A DNA stretch of 64,000 nt from Sphingopyxis sp. H053 (GCF_001468225.1 NZ_LNRU01000002.1:186001-250000); one strand, 5' to 3'. Positions 8,340 through 16,675 are shown, counted from the first letter of the stretch. Translations and numbers: made by a program. Notes: a model not told the origin generated them from the letters alone.

Positions 8340-11150
8340 ATGTCCGAGAAGAATCACCTCTATCTGGTCGATGGCTCCAGCTACATCTTCCGCGCCTATC
8401 ACCGCCTGCCGCCGCTGACGAACCCCAAGGGGGTGCCCGTCGGCGCGGTCTATGGCTACACGACGATGTTGTGGAAGCTCGCGAAGGATCTGCACGACGC
8501 CGACGGGCCGACGCACCTTGCGGTGATCCTCGATCATTCGAGCCAGTCGTTCCGCAACGCGATTTACGATCAATATAAGGCGAACCGGCCCGAGCCGCCC
8601 GAGGATCTGCGTCCGCAATTCCCGCTGATCCGCGACGCGACGCGCGCCTTCTCGCTGCCGTGCATCGAAATGGAGGGCTTCGAGGCCGACGATCTGATCG
8701 CCTCCTATGCCGAGGCCGCGGTGCGCGAAGGCTGGGACGTCACGATCGTGTCGTCGGACAAGGATCTGATGCAGCTGATCCGCGAGCCCAGCGAAGGCCC
8801 GCAGGTCGACATGCTCGACACGATGAAGAATGTGCGCCTCGGACTCGAAGCCGTGAACGAGAAGTTCGGCGTCACGCCCGATCTCGTCGGCGACGTGCTC
8901 GCGCTGATGGGCGACAGCGTCGACAATGTGCCCGGCGTACGCGGCGTTGGGCCGAAGACCGCGACCAAGCTGATCCAGGAATATGGCAACCTCACCGCTG
9001 CGCTCGACGGCGCCGCGGGCATGAAGGCGTCGAAGCTGCGCGACAATCTGATCGAGCATCGCGGCATGGCCGAACTGTCGCGCATCCTCGTCGACCTCAA
9101 GCGCGATGTCGCGCTGCCCGACGCGCTCGACACGCTGAAGCTCGGGGCGATCCCGCCGCTGCCGCTCAAGACCTTCCTCGATGAGCATGGCTTCCGCTCG
9201 CTGTCGGCGAAGCTCGACCTCGGCGCCACGCCGGGCGGCCCGCCGACCTTCCCGCGCGCGAGTGCCGCGCCGGTTGCCGCGCCCACCGGGCCTTCGACAC
9301 CGACGCTGCCCGCGATGCCGCCCATCGACCGGTCGGCTTATGAGTGCGTGACGACGGTCGAGGCGCTCGACCGCTGGATAGCCGAAGCGCGCGCCGCGCA
9401 TGTCGTCGGGGTCGACACCGAAACCGCGAGCCTCGACAGCGTCACCGGCCGCCTCGTTGGCGTCAGCATGGCGACCGCCCCCGGCCGTGCCTGCTATATC
9501 CCGCTCGGCCATGGCGGCACCGACATGTTCGCCGAAAAGCCCGAGCAGATCGCGATGGACGTCGCGATCGGGCGCCTGCACGCGCTGTTCGCCGACGATG
9601 CGGTGCTGAAGGTCGGGCATAATCTGAAATACGACATCGGCGTGCTGGCGCAACACGGCGTCACCGTCGCGCCCTATGACGACACGCTGGTGATGAGCTT
9701 CGCGCTCGACGCGGGCAAGCATCAGCATGGGCTCGACGAGCTGGCGAAGCTCCACCTCGATCACACCTGCCTGACCTTCAAGGAAATGTGCGGGACGGGC
9801 AAATCGCAGATCAGCTTTGCCGAAGTGCAACTCGACCGCGCGACCGAATATGCCGCCGAGGATGCCGACGTCGCACTTCGCCTCTGGAAGCTGCTCAAGC
9901 TGCGCCTGCCCATCGAGGGCGGGACGCGCGTCTACGAGATGGTCGACCGCCCGCTCGCCTCGATCGTCGAGGGGATGGAGCGCGCGGGGATCAGGGTCGA
10001 CCGCGAATATCTCGCGCGCCTGTCGGGCGAGTTCGCCAACGAGATGCTGCGCATCGAGGGCGAGATCCACGGGCTCGCCGGCCAGCCCTTCGCGATCGGC
10101 AGCCCGAAGCAGCTCGGCGAAATCCTGTTCGACAAGCTCGGCCTCAAAGGCGGGCGCAAGGGCAAGTCGGGCGACTGGTCGACCGACCAGAGCGAACTCG
10201 AACGATTGGAACGCGACGGGGTGCCGATCGCGCGCAAGATTTTGGAATGGCGCCAGCTTGCGAAGCTGAAGTCGACCTATACCGACGCGCTGCAGCAGCA
10301 GATCAACACCACGACCGGGCGCGTCCACACGAGCTACAGCCTCGTCGGCGCGCAGACCGGGCGCTTGTCGTCGACCGACCCGAACTTGCAGAACATCCCG
10401 ATCCGCACCGAGACCGGCCGCCAGATCCGCGACGCATTTATCGCCGCGCCCGGCCATGTGCTGATCGCCGCCGACTATAGCCAGATCGAACTCAGGCTCG
10501 CGGCGCATATGGCCGACGTCCCCGAACTCAAGGAAGCCTTTGCGCGCGGCGACGACATCCACAGCGCGACCGCGATCGAATTGTTCGGCGAGGTCAACCG
10601 CGACACGCGCGGCAAGGCCAAGACGGTCAACTTCTCGATCCTCTATGGTATATCGCGTTGGGGCCTTGCGGGCCGGCTCGAAGTCACGCCCGACGAGGCG
10701 CAGGCGCTGATCGCGCGCTATTTCGAGCGCTTCCCGGGTATCTCGGACTATATCACCGACACGCTCGAAGGCGTGCGCGCCAAGGGTTACACCGAGACTT
10801 TATTCGGCCGGAAGACCTGGTTCCCGCGCATCAAGGCGGCGAACCAGAATGAGCGCGCGGGAAGCGAACGCGCCGCGATCAACGCGCCGATCCAGGGCAC
10901 GAGCGCCGACCTGATCAAGCGCGCGATGGCGCGGATGCCGAAGGCGCTTGCCGACGCGGGGCTCTCCGACGTCCGCATGCTGCTCCAGGTCCATGACGAA
11001 CTCGTGTTCGAAGCGCCCGAGGACAAGGCCGAAGCCGCGGGCACGGTGATCCGCGCGGTAATGTCGGGCGCCGCCGAACCGGCGCTCCAGCTCTCGGTTC
11101 CGCTCGAGGTCGAGGTCGGCATCGGCAAGAGCTGGGGCGAAGCGCATTGA
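8340..11150 (+). CDS. polA: DNA polymerase I
   Basis: A complete 936-residue Pol I. It has the N-terminal 5'-3' exonuclease (about 1-290, with EADDLIASY and SSDKDLMQLI). The active 3'-5' proofreading domain shows GVDTETASLD, HNLKYDIGVL and YAAEDADVAL, so all three Exo motifs keep their acidic residues. The polymerase domain has motif A DYSQIELRLAAH, motif B RGKAKTVNFSILYG and motif C LLQVHDELVFE. It fills gaps after excision repair and replaces RNA primers. A Pro/Ala linker (about residues 300-325) separates the first two domains. The stop overlaps the next start by 4 nt. Confidence 0.97.
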   Translation: MSEKNHLYLVDGSSYIFRAYHRLPPLTNPKGVPVGAVYGYTTMLWKLAKDLHDADGPTHLAVILDHSSQSFRNAIYDQYKANRPEPPEDLRPQFPLIRDATRAFSLPCIEMEGFEADDLIASYAEAAVREGWDVTIVSSDKDLMQLIREPSEGPQVDMLDTMKNVRLGLEAVNEKFGVTPDLVGDVLALMGDSVDNVPGVRGVGPKTATKLIQEYGNLTAALDGAAGMKASKLRDNLIEHRGMAELSRILVDLKRDVALPDALDTLKLGAIPPLPLKTFLDEHGFRSLSAKLDLGATPGGPPTFPRASAAPVAAPTGPSTPTLPAMPPIDRSAYECVTTVEALDRWIAEARAAHVVGVDTETASLDSVTGRLVGVSMATAPGRACYIPLGHGGTDMFAEKPEQIAMDVAIGRLHALFADDAVLKVGHNLKYDIGVLAQHGVTVAPYDDTLVMSFALDAGKHQHGLDELAKLHLDHTCLTFKEMCGTGKSQISFAEVQLDRATEYAAEDADVALRLWKLLKLRLPIEGGTRVYEMVDRPLASIVEGMERAGIRVDREYLARLSGEFANEMLRIEGEIHGLAGQPFAIGSPKQLGEILFDKLGLKGGRKGKSGDWSTDQSELERLERDGVPIARKILEWRQLAKLKSTYTDALQQQINTTTGRVHTSYSLVGAQTGRLSSTDPNLQNIPIRTETGRQIRDAFIAAPGHVLIAADYSQIELRLAAHMADVPELKEAFARGDDIHSATAIELFGEVNRDTRGKAKTVNFSILYGISRWGLAGRLEVTPDEAQALIARYFERFPGISDYITDTLEGVRAKGYTETLFGRKTWFPRIKAANQNERAGSERAAINAPIQGTSADLIKRAMARMPKALADAGLSDVRMLLQVHDELVFEAPEDKAEAAGTVIRAVMSGAAEPALQLSVPLEVEVGIGKSWGEAH

Positions 11151-11650
11151 TCGCCGCGTTGCTGTTCGTCGCGGCGCTCGCCGCCGATCCCGCCCCCGCG
11201 CCTCCCGAAGCCGCGGCCGCTTCGGCGCCCGCGCGCCCGTCGCCGGTCGCCGACACCGACTTGCGCGAATTTGCCGCGATTGCGGGTCGCAAGGTTGTCG
11301 GCCGCGCGGTCGGCGGGCCCTATGCGAACGCCGACAAGGTGCTGTTGATCGCCCGCGACGACAAAGGCTATCCCGCCGTCGCCGCGAGCATGGGCTTTCC
11401 GGTGCGCCAGTCGCTTCCGGCGCCGCCCGCGACGACGCTCGCGGTCATCCGCATTCACCAGCGGTACGAAACGACCATCCCAGGCCCCACTCCCGATGAT
11501 CTTGCTTTCGTCGCCGCAAACAAGCTGCCGCTGTTCGTGATCGGCGAATGGGCGCGCCCAGCGCCGATGTGGGAGGTTGCGTGGGTCGACGACGCGGTAC
11601 GCTATCGCGCAGTCGGCGATGTCGGCGAAATCGGTCCCTGGCGGGACTGA
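11147..11650 (+). CDS. Uncharacterised exported protein coupled to polA
   Basis: I do not recognise this 167-residue protein. It starts with a TTG that overlaps the polA stop (TTGA), so translation is probably coupled. The first 13 residues are hydrophobic and end in Ala, then comes an Ala/Pro-rich linker, consistent with a signal peptide and a periplasmic domain. The folded part holds VIRIHQRYETTIPGPTPDDLAFVAANKLPLFVIGEW, which faintly recalls DUF4329/JAB-like domains with their histidine pattern, but this is a guess. Its position behind polA may be only positional. Confidence 0.6.
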   Translation: MIAALLFVAALAADPAPAPPEAAAASAPARPSPVADTDLREFAAIAGRKVVGRAVGGPYANADKVLLIARDDKGYPAVAASMGFPVRQSLPAPPATTLAVIRIHQRYETTIPGPTPDDLAFVAANKLPLFVIGEWARPAPMWEVAWVDDAVRYRAVGDVGEIGPWRD

Positions 11651-11769
11651 TCGTCGCACGCACGCGGCGCACTGACCGCCCTGCCCTTTCGCAAACCCGA
11701 CTTTGCCTCTATGACGCCGCGATGACATCCGGCCGGCACTTTTGTGACAGCCGGCAACAAAGGGTTCTC

Positions 11770-12444
11770 ATGAGCAAGTTCGAACCCGTCGCCAAGGCGC
11801 CGGTCCGCATCCAGCAGAATATCCTCGCGCGCAGCGAACGCCGTCTTCTCAACTGGTTATGCGCGCGCCTTCCGGGCTGGGTGACGCCCGACCAGCTCAC
11901 CACGCTCGGTTTCGCCGGCGCGGTGCTGGTTGCCGCGGGCTATGTGCTCAGCTGGTTCGACAGCGAATGGCTCGGCCTGTCGCTCGTCGGCTATATCGTC
12001 AACTGGTTCGGCGATTCGCTCGACGGCAGCCTTGCGCGCTGGCGCGGTATCGAGCGGCCCAATTACGGTTATTTCGTCGACCATAGCGTCGATGCGCTCG
12101 CGACATTGCTGATGATCAGCGCGATCGGGATGAGCCCCTATATGCGGCTCGACGTCGCGCTGATGGCGGTGATCGGCTATTTCCTGCTGTCGATCCACAC
12201 CTTCATCGCCGCCAAGGTCGTCGGCGAATTCCGCCTGTCCTATATGGCGGGCGGCCCGACCGAGCTGCGCCTGATGCTGATGGCGATGACGATTTCGATG
12301 CCGATCATCGGCGGCGGCGACATCCACGGCACCAATTTCTCGGCCTTCGACCTGTTCGCGCTGGTCGTCTCGAGCATCCTTGTGACGCTGTTCATCGTCC
12401 AGACGTCGGCCACCGCGCGGATGCTGCGCCGCCGCGGCGGATAG
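11770..12444 (+). CDS. CDP-alcohol phosphatidyltransferase family membrane enzyme
   Basis: The 224-residue membrane protein carries the family signature DSLDGSLARWRGI followed by GYFVDHSVD (residues about 83-106). This gives the metal-binding Asp residues of the D-x2-DG-x2-AR-x8-9-G-x3-D-x3-D motif. Such enzymes move a phosphatidyl or similar group from a CDP-activated donor to an alcohol in the inner membrane. About six hydrophobic segments are visible. The acceptor is unknown; it does not look like PgsA or PssA in its flanks. An in-frame upstream start would add an unlikely 16-residue leader. Confidence 0.85.
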   Translation: MSKFEPVAKAPVRIQQNILARSERRLLNWLCARLPGWVTPDQLTTLGFAGAVLVAAGYVLSWFDSEWLGLSLVGYIVNWFGDSLDGSLARWRGIERPNYGYFVDHSVDALATLLMISAIGMSPYMRLDVALMAVIGYFLLSIHTFIAAKVVGEFRLSYMAGGPTELRLMLMAMTISMPIIGGGDIHGTNFSAFDLFALVVSSILVTLFIVQTSATARMLRRRGG

Positions 12445-12450
12445 CCAGAA

Positions 12451-13344
12451 TCAGCGGCGCGCCCGCGCCTGCGGGTAGGTGCCGAGCAACCGCAGCGACT
12501 TGGTCTGGAAATCGAGTTCCTCGAGCGCGCGGTCGATCCGCTCGTCGCCCGGCGCACCGACGATGTCGCAGTAGAATTGCGTCGCCGCGAAGCTGTCGCC
12601 GGTCTGATAGCTTTCGAGCTTGGTCATGTTGACGCCATTGGTCGCAAAGCCGCCGAGCGCCTTGTAGAGCGCGGCGGGAATATTCTTCACCTCGAACATG
12701 AAGGTCGTCATCACCGGGCCGGTGATCGCGGCAACGTCGGCCAGCGGTTCGCGCGCGAGGATGACGAAGCGCGTCGTGTTGTGATCGGCGTCCTCCATCC
12801 CCGTGCCGTGGAGCGTCAGCCCGTAAAGTTCGGCGGCGTGCGGCGGCGCGAGGGCGGCAAGCCCGACCTCATCGCTGTCGGCGACCCACGCCGCGGCGCC
12901 TGCGGTATCGCTGTGCGCGACCGGCGCGATATTGTTGGCGCGCAGCCAGTGGCGGCACTGGCCGAGCGCCTGCTCATGGCTCATCGCGCGCGTCACGGGG
13001 CCGAGGTCGCGGCTCATCAGGCCGTAGCGGATGGGCAGGAAATGCTCGCCGACGATCGACAAGCCGGATTCGGGGAGCAGGAAGTGGATGTCGGCGACGC
13101 GGCCGTGCAGGCTGTTTTCGATCGGGATGATCGCGCGGTCGACGCGGCCGTCGCGCACCGCGTCGATCGCGTCCTGAAACGCATAGCAGGGCATCGGCAG
13201 CGAATTCGGGTCATATTCGCGCGCGGCAAGATCACTGTTCGCGCCCGGCGCGCCCTGGAATGCCAGCCCGCGCGCGGGTTCGGCGAGTGCCGCGTTGCGC
13301 ATTTCGTCGACCAGATGCTGTGCCGAAGCCGAATAACTGCCCAT
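12451..13344 (-). CDS. pheA: Prephenate dehydratase
   Basis: A 297-residue monofunctional prephenate dehydratase, turning prephenate into phenylpyruvate for phenylalanine synthesis. The catalytic domain has LAFQGAPGANS, IPIENSLHGRVADIH and a DNTTRF-like segment (DADHNTTRFVIL). The C-terminal ACT domain, with NIPAALYKALGGFATNGVNMTKLES, binds Phe for feedback inhibition. There is no chorismate mutase domain at the N terminus. The ATG at 13344 is preceded by GGGAAGG. Its upstream region carries two hairpins that may be regulatory or simply repeats. It converges on the phosphatidyltransferase gene. Confidence 0.94.
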   Translation of the reverse strand: MGSYSASAQHLVDEMRNAALAEPARGLAFQGAPGANSDLAAREYDPNSLPMPCYAFQDAIDAVRDGRVDRAIIPIENSLHGRVADIHFLLPESGLSIVGEHFLPIRYGLMSRDLGPVTRAMSHEQALGQCRHWLRANNIAPVAHSDTAGAAAWVADSDEVGLAALAPPHAAELYGLTLHGTGMEDADHNTTRFVILAREPLADVAAITGPVMTTFMFEVKNIPAALYKALGGFATNGVNMTKLESYQTGDSFAATQFYCDIVGAPGDERIDRALEELDFQTKSLRLLGTYPQARARR

Positions 13345-13366
13345 GATTGCCTTCCCAAGCTCGCAC

Positions 13367-13451
13367 CTTTCTCGGCGAGAAAGCTGCTCGATTCCTTGTC
13401 GGGGAGCACTTCTCGTCCGAAAACCGGTTCCCACTTTTCGGGAAGTGCTCC
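13367..13451. repeat. Two hairpins upstream of pheA, including a GAGCACTT-type intergenic repeat
   Basis: A short hairpin, CTTTCTC-GGC-GAGAAAG, occupies 13367-13383. A longer one follows: GGAGCACTTC (13403-13412) pairs with GAAGTGCTCC (13442-13451). Inside it, CCGAAAA (13417-13423) pairs with TTTTCGG (13435-13441) around CCGGTTCCCA. The second looks like the dispersed GAGCACTT...AAGTGCTC repeats known from alphaproteobacterial intergenic regions. In the 272-nt gap between pheA and the cytochrome gene I see nothing else except the likely divergent promoters. Confidence 0.6.
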
Positions 13452-13616
13452 GGAGCCGCGGCGCATAGCCGCCCCGCCGCGACCGCGCAACCGGCGCGCA
13501 CGCCGTTGCCATTCCCCGATTTCATCCCCTTGCGCCGCCGTCGCCGCACCAGTAAGGGAGCGTCCAAATCAAATATGCGCCCGGCAAGCGGGCGTCAGCT
13601 AACGGGGCTGCTACGC

Positions 13617-14270
13617 ATGGACAATCGCAACAATACTATTGCCGGCTGGGTGCTGTTTGCCGGCATTTGCGCGCTGGGCCTGACCATCGGGTCGAGCATG
13701 TTGTTCGCCAGCCACAATCCCGAAAAGCCCGGTTATCCGATCGAAGACGCCGAAGCCGGCGCGGGTGGCGGCGAATCGGCCGTGCCGCTCGCCAACCTGC
13801 TCGCCGCCGCCGATCCGGCGAAGGGCGAAGCGGTGTTCGCGAAATGCGCCGCATGCCACACGATCAACTCGGGCGGCGCCAACGGCATCGGCCCGAATCT
13901 GTTTGGTGCGCTTGGCAAGGCGCACGGCCATGTCCCGGGCTTCGCCTATTCGGCGGCGCTGAAGGGCGTTGCGGGCAATTGGGATTTCGAGGGCATGAAC
14001 GCATGGCTGACCAGCCCGCGTAAATATGCCCCCGGCACGAAGATGTCGTTCGCCGGCCTCGGCAGCGCCGAAGATCGCGCGAACCTGATCGTCTATCTGA
14101 ACAGCCAGGGTTCGAACCTGCCGCTGCCCGCCGCCGAAGCGGCGCCCGCAGCCGCGGAAGGCGCCGCTCCGGCCGAGACCGCTGCCGCTGCACCGGCAGC
14201 CGAAGGCGCCGCGGCCACTCCGGCCGCTGACGCCGCGGCTGCGCCCGCGCCGGCCGAAGCCAAGAAATAA
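13617..14270 (+). CDS. Membrane-anchored c-type cytochrome (CycM/c552-like) with Ala/Pro-rich tail
   Basis: The 217-residue protein has one N-terminal membrane anchor (about 8-30, WVLFAGICALGLTIG), then a class I cytochrome c domain with heme site CAACH (77-81) and axial Met near 143 (GTKMSFAG). This is the layout of CycM, which carries electrons from the bc1 complex to terminal oxidases on the periplasmic side. The last 45 residues are almost pure Ala, Pro, Glu and Gly, an extended low-complexity tail not usual in CycM. The stop codon overlaps the next start by one base, so the two cytochromes form an operon. Confidence 0.88.
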   Translation: MDNRNNTIAGWVLFAGICALGLTIGSSMLFASHNPEKPGYPIEDAEAGAGGGESAVPLANLLAAADPAKGEAVFAKCAACHTINSGGANGIGPNLFGALGKAHGHVPGFAYSAALKGVAGNWDFEGMNAWLTSPRKYAPGTKMSFAGLGSAEDRANLIVYLNSQGSNLPLPAAEAAPAAAEGAAPAETAAAAPAAEGAAATPAADAAAAPAPAEAKK

Positions 14271-14704
14271 TGCGGTTCGCGCCCGTCCTGCTGGCGGGCG
14301 CGCTGGCGCTCGCCGGTTGCGGCAAGAGCGAGACGCCGTCCGAGGCGCCGGCGACGGGCGAGCCCGGCGTCGAAGCGCCGGCACCCGCGGTCGCCCCGAC
14401 CGCCGCCATGGGCGAACAGGTCTTCCGCCGCTGCGTCGCGTGCCATACGGTCGACAAGGGCGGCAACAACGGCATTGGCCCCAACCTGCACGGCGTCGTC
14501 GGCGCCGCGGTCGCGTCGAAGCCCGGTTTTTCCTATTCGGGCGCGATGAAGGCGAAGGGCGGCGTCTGGGACGAGGCCGCGCTCGACGCCTATCTCACGG
14601 CCCCGATGAAGGATGTTCCGGGCACGCGCATGGCGTTCGCCGGCGTGATTGACGCCGCGGACCGCAAGGCGCTGATCCTGTACTTGGAAGAACAGTCGAA
14701 GTGA
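14270..14704 (+). CDS. c-type cytochrome lipoprotein
   Basis: A 144-residue protein with a lipoprotein signal (LAGC, lipidated Cys17), a flexible Pro/Ala/Glu linker (18-46) and a class I cytochrome c domain with heme site CVACH (55-59) and axial Met in PGTRMAF. It is probably anchored in a membrane by lipid and exchanges electrons in the periplasm. It overlaps the preceding cytochrome gene by one base (TAATG). The heme domains of the two proteins are similar (NGIGPNL, PGF.YS, PGT.M.FAG), so they probably arose by tandem duplication with different anchors. Confidence 0.88.
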   Translation: MRFAPVLLAGALALAGCGKSETPSEAPATGEPGVEAPAPAVAPTAAMGEQVFRRCVACHTVDKGGNNGIGPNLHGVVGAAVASKPGFSYSGAMKAKGGVWDEAALDAYLTAPMKDVPGTRMAFAGVIDAADRKALILYLEEQSK

Positions 14705-14882
14705 GCCTCCTTCTCCCTTGATGGGAGAAGGATATGGAGCCTTGTCGCAACGCGACTAGGCGAAGTTGGATGAGGGTGATGGCGCGTCTTTGCGCCGTCG
14801 TTTCAGGCCGAGGGCGCACCCCCACCGCTACGACTAACGAACAAGTTCGTAAGTCTCGCTGCCTCCCCCATAAAGGGGGAGG
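14705..14882. repeat. Composite intergenic repeat bounded by two hairpins
   Basis: The gap after the cytochrome pair is made of repeat-like DNA. It opens with a perfect hairpin, CCTTCTCCC (14709-14717) against GGGAGAAGG (14723-14731). It closes with CCTCCCCC (14862-14869) against GGGGGAGG (14875-14882). Between them lie smaller dyads, including GGCGC-GTCTTT-GCGCC (14773-14789 region) and CGAACAAGTTCG near 14838. No open frame looks real. The two outer hairpins sit directly beside the stops of the convergent neighbours and may act as a bidirectional terminator, though neither has a clear T tract. Confidence 0.55.
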
Positions 14883-14888
14883 AACAGC

Positions 14889-15764
14889 TTAATTCGGGTT
14901 CTGCACGTTGCCGTAGAAATCCTGGATGATCTTCCACGCCTCTTCGGCGGTTTCGACGAAGTGGAACAGCGACAGGTCGCGCTGGCTGATCACGCCCTCC
15001 TCCACCAGCGCGTCGAAATTGACGACGCGGGTCCAGAATTCCTCGCTGAACAGCACGATCGGGATCGGTTTGATCTTGCCGGTCTGGATCAGCGTGAGCA
15101 GTTCGAACGTCTCGTCGAACGTCCCGAACCCGCCCGGGAACACACAGACGGCGCGCGCGCGGAGCAGGAAGTGCATCTTGCGCAGCGCGAAATAGTGGAA
15201 CTGGAAGCTGAGGTCGGGGGTAACATAGCGGTTCGGCGCCTGCTCGTGCGGCAGCACGATGTTGAGCCCGACCGATTCTTTGCCCACGTCGTCGGCGCCG
15301 CGATTCGCGGCTTCCATGATCGACGGCCCGCCGCCCGAACAGACGACGAAGTTGCGGCAGCCATTTTCGTCGGGCGGCACCTGGCTCGCGATCCGGGCGA
15401 GTCCCCGCGCCTCCTCATAATATTTGGCCTTAGCCGCGAGCCGCTCGGCGATCCGCTGCTCCTCGGGCGTACGCGCCGCGTCGAGCACGGCCTGCGCGCC
15501 GTCGGGCGACGGAATGCGCGCCGAGCCATAGATGACGAGCATCGATTCGATCTTCGCTTCGTCGAGCATCAGTTCGGGTTTGAGCAGTTCGAGCTGGAAG
15601 CGCACCGGACGCAAATCTTCGCGCAGCAGGAACTCGGTGTCCTGGAACGCCAGCCGATAGGCCGGGCTTTGCGTCTGCGGGGTCGATACCGCCTGTTTGG
15701 CGAATTGCGCGTCGTCCTTGGCTTTGTGGAAACGCGAGCGATGGGGTTGTTTGTCTTCTGCCAT
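14889..15764 (-). CDS. LOG/TIGR00730-family Rossmann protein
   Basis: The protein has about 291 residues. The diagnostic motif of the LOG family is PGGFGTFDETFELLTLIQTGK (about residue 220 onward), with VVCSGGGPSIMEAANRGA earlier. Related proteins are nucleoside 5'-monophosphate phosphoribohydrolases that release a base from AMP or cytokinin nucleotides; older labels call them lysine decarboxylases, which is not supported. The N-terminal extension of about 60 residues places it with the longer bacterial members. The start could be TTG at 15800 instead of ATG at 15764. It follows the extensin-like gene on the same strand. Confidence 0.85.
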   Translation of the reverse strand: MAEDKQPHRSRFHKAKDDAQFAKQAVSTPQTQSPAYRLAFQDTEFLLREDLRPVRFQLELLKPELMLDEAKIESMLVIYGSARIPSPDGAQAVLDAARTPEEQRIAERLAAKAKYYEEARGLARIASQVPPDENGCRNFVVCSGGGPSIMEAANRGADDVGKESVGLNIVLPHEQAPNRYVTPDLSFQFHYFALRKMHFLLRARAVCVFPGGFGTFDETFELLTLIQTGKIKPIPIVLFSEEFWTRVVNFDALVEEGVISQRDLSLFHFVETAEEAWKIIQDFYGNVQNPN

Positions 15765-15802
15765 TGGCGGACGGCTAGCCGTTCCGCGCGACTTTGCCAA
15801 GC

Positions 15803-16504
15803 TTAGCGGCAGTAGCCGTTGCCGCTCATGTCAAAGTGGAAATGATTATAATGCGCCGCGTTGTAATCGGGGCCGAGCACGGTCCCGAAGCGGCGGCAGC
15901 CCGATTTGTGGAGCGCGCGGAGGAATTCCTGCGACGATTTGTCGCCGGTCCATCCGCCGTCGAGCATGACGCGGCGGCCGTCGGCGAGCAGGAAGCCCGA
16001 GACGTCGATCGCATTGGAAAAGGCGTGCTGCGACATCCGCCCCGACCGGCCGCCATAAATGTTGCGGCAGCTGTAGGTTCCGAAGGTCTCGATCTTAACG
16101 ACCTCCTGCCCCAGATATTTCCGCGCCGCGGGTTTCACCGCATATTGCACCCATGCGGCGAAATTCTTCGCAAGCGGACAGGTCATCGCGCCGAGCCCCG
16201 ACACCGGGGTGCCGATGTCGAGCAGCTTCACCGAATCGATCGAGGTGCAGCCGCCGCCATGATCCTCGTTCGGTAGCGGGGTGAAGCGCACGCCCGCCTG
16301 CTTGAGATCGAACGCGCATTGCTGTGCTTCGGCGCTGGTGAAGGAGGGGGTGCCGACGGCTTGCGGGCGGTTCGGCTTGCTCGCGGTCGGGCGTTTCCCG
16401 CCGCCGTTCTTCATCGCCTCGGGGGCGCCGAAACAGGCGGACAGTGCCAGCGCCGCACTAGCGGCAACCAATATCCGGAGCTTCAAGAACGCAGGGACCC
16501 CCAT
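15803..16504 (-). CDS. Extensin-like C-terminal domain lipoprotein
   Basis: A 233-residue protein with a lipoprotein signal peptide (LSAC, Cys24), a basic Pro/Lys-rich linker and an extensin-like C-terminal domain. The domain shows YSCRNIYGGRSGRMSQHAFSNAIDVSGF and AAHYNHFHFDM. The His and Asp residues in SQHAFSNAIDV and the HFHFD motif resemble zinc-dependent D,D/L,D-peptidases of the LAS type. A role in peptidoglycan turnover is therefore plausible, although the family is not well characterised. Four cysteines in the domain could form disulfides. It is divergent from serC. Confidence 0.82.
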   Translation of the reverse strand: MGVPAFLKLRILVAASAALALSACFGAPEAMKNGGGKRPTASKPNRPQAVGTPSFTSAEAQQCAFDLKQAGVRFTPLPNEDHGGGCTSIDSVKLLDIGTPVSGLGAMTCPLAKNFAAWVQYAVKPAARKYLGQEVVKIETFGTYSCRNIYGGRSGRMSQHAFSNAIDVSGFLLADGRRVMLDGGWTGDKSSQEFLRALHKSGCRRFGTVLGPDYNAAHYNHFHFDMSGNGYCR

Positions 16505-16590
16505 GACGCCAAAATACCGCCGAAATGGTTAACAAGCTGTATACCTTTTTCTCCACTCGTCGAAAATTTCGCCCGGTCCGTGCAATTTGT

Positions 16591-16618
16591 TTGACAGTTG
16601 CGCGCTCCACCCTAAACG
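16591..16618 (+). promoter_or_regulatory. Probable promoter of the serC-serA unit
   Basis: A consensus -35 box TTGACA (16591-16596) is followed after 16 nt by TAAACG (16613-16618). Transcription would start near 16625, so the mRNA leader would be only about 50 nt and would start just before the first serC-leader hairpin. The good match and the fit with the leader RNA support the call. Confidence 0.6.
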
Positions 16619-16631
16619 CGGCGCCGGGCCA

Positions 16632-16669
16632 CGCGGTCCCAACGCCGCGCGAGCTCTCTGCAAGGAGAG
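16632..16669 (+). ncRNA. serC leader RNA motif (two hairpins, second holds the ribosome site)
   Basis: Two short hairpins lie directly before serC. CGCGG (16632-16636) pairs with CCGCG (16645-16649) around TCCCAACG. CTCTC (16654-16658) pairs with GAGAG (16665-16669) around TGCAAG. The ribosome-binding AAGGAG (16662-16667) lies in the second one. This matches in place and shape the serC RNA motif described upstream of serC in alphaproteobacteria. The match is by memory of the motif, not by a covariance search. Its ligand or regulator is not known. Confidence 0.65.
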
Positions 16670-16675
16670 ACTAAA

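Noticed and set aside
8304..10562. A 752-codon open frame antisense to polA
   Set aside because: It mirrors the polA codon frame in GC-rich DNA, shows an Arg/Ala/Asp-rich composition without any family motif, and lies over a complete, motif-bearing gene.
13403..13451. Phenylalanine attenuator of pheA
   Set aside because: No short Phe-rich leader peptide and no terminator with T tract are seen before pheA; the hairpin fits a dispersed intergenic repeat better.
14889..15764. Lysine decarboxylase
   Set aside because: The PGGxGT motif marks the LOG nucleotide phosphoribohydrolase family; the decarboxylase name is an old misannotation and no PLP site is present.
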